Shown: piece by piece, positions 4,848 to 5,542 of the stretch
How the letters are laid out: every line of letters starts with the position of its first letter
Position numbering within the stretch: the first letter of the stretch is position 1
Origin: Gemmatimonadota bacterium
Lineage (GTDB): Bacteria > GCA-2686955
Reading direction: 5' to 3'
Length of the DNA: 5,542 bases
Assembly: GCA_026991065.1 (NCBI GenBank)
Contig: JALXCG010000510.1
Location: 1-5,542 of the forward strand
Notes under the pieces: model-generated
What the model saw: only the letters and a program-made list of their open reading frames with translations
Told to the model about the DNA's origin: nothing
Database searches by the model: none
Made by a program: the position numbers and the translations under genes

Positions 4848-5542
4848 CACGTGATTTAGAGTGCGATCTAGATCCGGGCTCTCTTTCGATGTGTTGTAGG
4901 CGTCCGGCAAAACCACCAGCCTCCAGCATAACAAGCCAAGGTGTTTTCGAATGACACACAGTCCTGTGGCGCCTTCAGTCTTTTTCTCCTGCCGCAATGG
5001 ACCGTGTTGCATCTTGAAGATACCACGTGATCGACTTCGCCAATCTGATGTGAAGTCTAGAGGCCTCATGATCTGCTGCAAGGCGATTTCCAGAAAAGCC
5101 GATCGATTGCGAGTTTCGCACCCGCAGATTGTAGCACCGCAGGCTCCAAAGGAGCGTTGCTTTGTCCACAGAATCGGGTTGTTCTCTGTTCCCATCATGC
5201 ACCGCGAACCCCGGGCACCAAAACATCATGCACTGCCTCGTCAACTCCGGCACTGCACAAACCCACGAGAAAATTCTGCGCTAACTCCGCCCCTCCTCCG
5301 TGAAAGAGTGGGCTGCGGACAACTCCAGGCAATGCCTGCAAGTCGAGAGGGTCATGTTCTAGCCCCACTCGGTATCCGAAGCCAAACTCTGCATTCGACA
5401 TTTCCTCTTCGAAATGGCCGCTCCCTCACCTCACGCCGCGCTTTCAGGAGCTTCCCATGTTCAGGCGATGAATAGGCAGATCGAACTCCCGACACATCCA
5501 CCCATCCCTAACACACCACGAGCTCTTCCCCCCCCACAACCT
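4848..5542. other. Right-hand flank of about 700 bases with no confidently assigned gene
   Basis: Two things compete here on the minus strand: the long N-terminal extension of the HEPN-like frame (to 5198) and the small frame at 5195-5401. Beyond 5401 nothing is open for a useful length in a protein-like frame. The window ends near a run of eight C (5528-5535). No promoter for the HEPN-like gene could be placed with confidence, and no tRNA, repeat array or integrase is seen. Confidence 0.4.
5195..5401 (-). CDS. Possible small protein of 68 residues, unrecognised
   Basis: An ATG at 5401 follows AGAGGA at a very short distance. The product (MSNAEFGFGYRVGLEHD at the start) has normal composition, and nearly half of its codons begin with G, as in coding DNA. 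Its TGA overlaps the ATG at 5198 as ATGA, the usual overlap of coupled genes, but the frame starting at 5198 is itself doubtful over its first 117 codons. No signal peptide, membrane segment or known motif is present. It may be a remnant, a real small gene ahead of the HEPN-like gene, or a chance frame. Confidence 0.25.
   Translation of the reverse strand: MSNAEFGFGYRVGLEHDPLDLQALPGVVRSPLFHGGGAELAQNFLVGLCSAGVDEAVHDVLVPGVRGA

Noticed and set aside
1-5542. CRISPR array, tRNA/rRNA genes, transposase or integrase
   Set aside because: Neither strand shows regularly spaced repeats, a cloverleaf-like segment or recombinase motifs.

Overview
The window looks like a piece of a GC-rich bacterial chromosome. 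The lineage cannot be fixed from sequence alone. A Gram-negative host is plausible, because one reading frame begins with a Tat-like signal peptide and another gene encodes a membrane protein with a predicted outer-face domain. By eye, GC is about 60-70% on the left (1-1850) and about 50-57% from roughly 3350 rightwards. This suggests that the right part has a different history from the left.

Layout. Positions 3-455 (+) hold the 3' end of a polyferredoxin-type 4Fe-4S protein, followed by a gap of about 380 bases with no convincing gene. Positions 837-1823 (+) encode an unrecognised membrane protein with three N-terminal membrane segments, a charged helical middle and one C-terminal membrane segment. 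Tail-to-tail with it, 1845-2919 (-) is a secreted sialidase-like (BNR/Asp-box) gene that is clearly broken: one in-frame TAA stop and two apparent single-base losses split it into three frames. Positions 2938-3306 are ambiguous and contain a perfect 10-bp hairpin.

From about 3307 rightwards all supported genes lie on the minus strand: an unrecognised membrane protein (3482-4024), a short overlapping membrane-like reading frame that may be its frameshifted C-terminus (3307-3504), and a gene whose C-terminal half looks like a HEPN domain (4113-4847). The 700 bases to the right edge have no gene I can assign with confidence.

How the genes work together: no shared pathway can be demonstrated. 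The Fe-S protein is an electron carrier cut off by the window edge. The sialidase-like gene is probably dead. The HEPN-like gene and membrane-protein gene are in tandem, 88 bases apart, and could form a small accessory unit, but no nuclease motif, nucleotidyltransferase partner, transposase or integrase is visible. I found no RNA gene, CRISPR array or complete insertion sequence. The main observations are the decaying sialidase-like gene and the composition-shifted HEPN/membrane pair; I do not see a clear new system.
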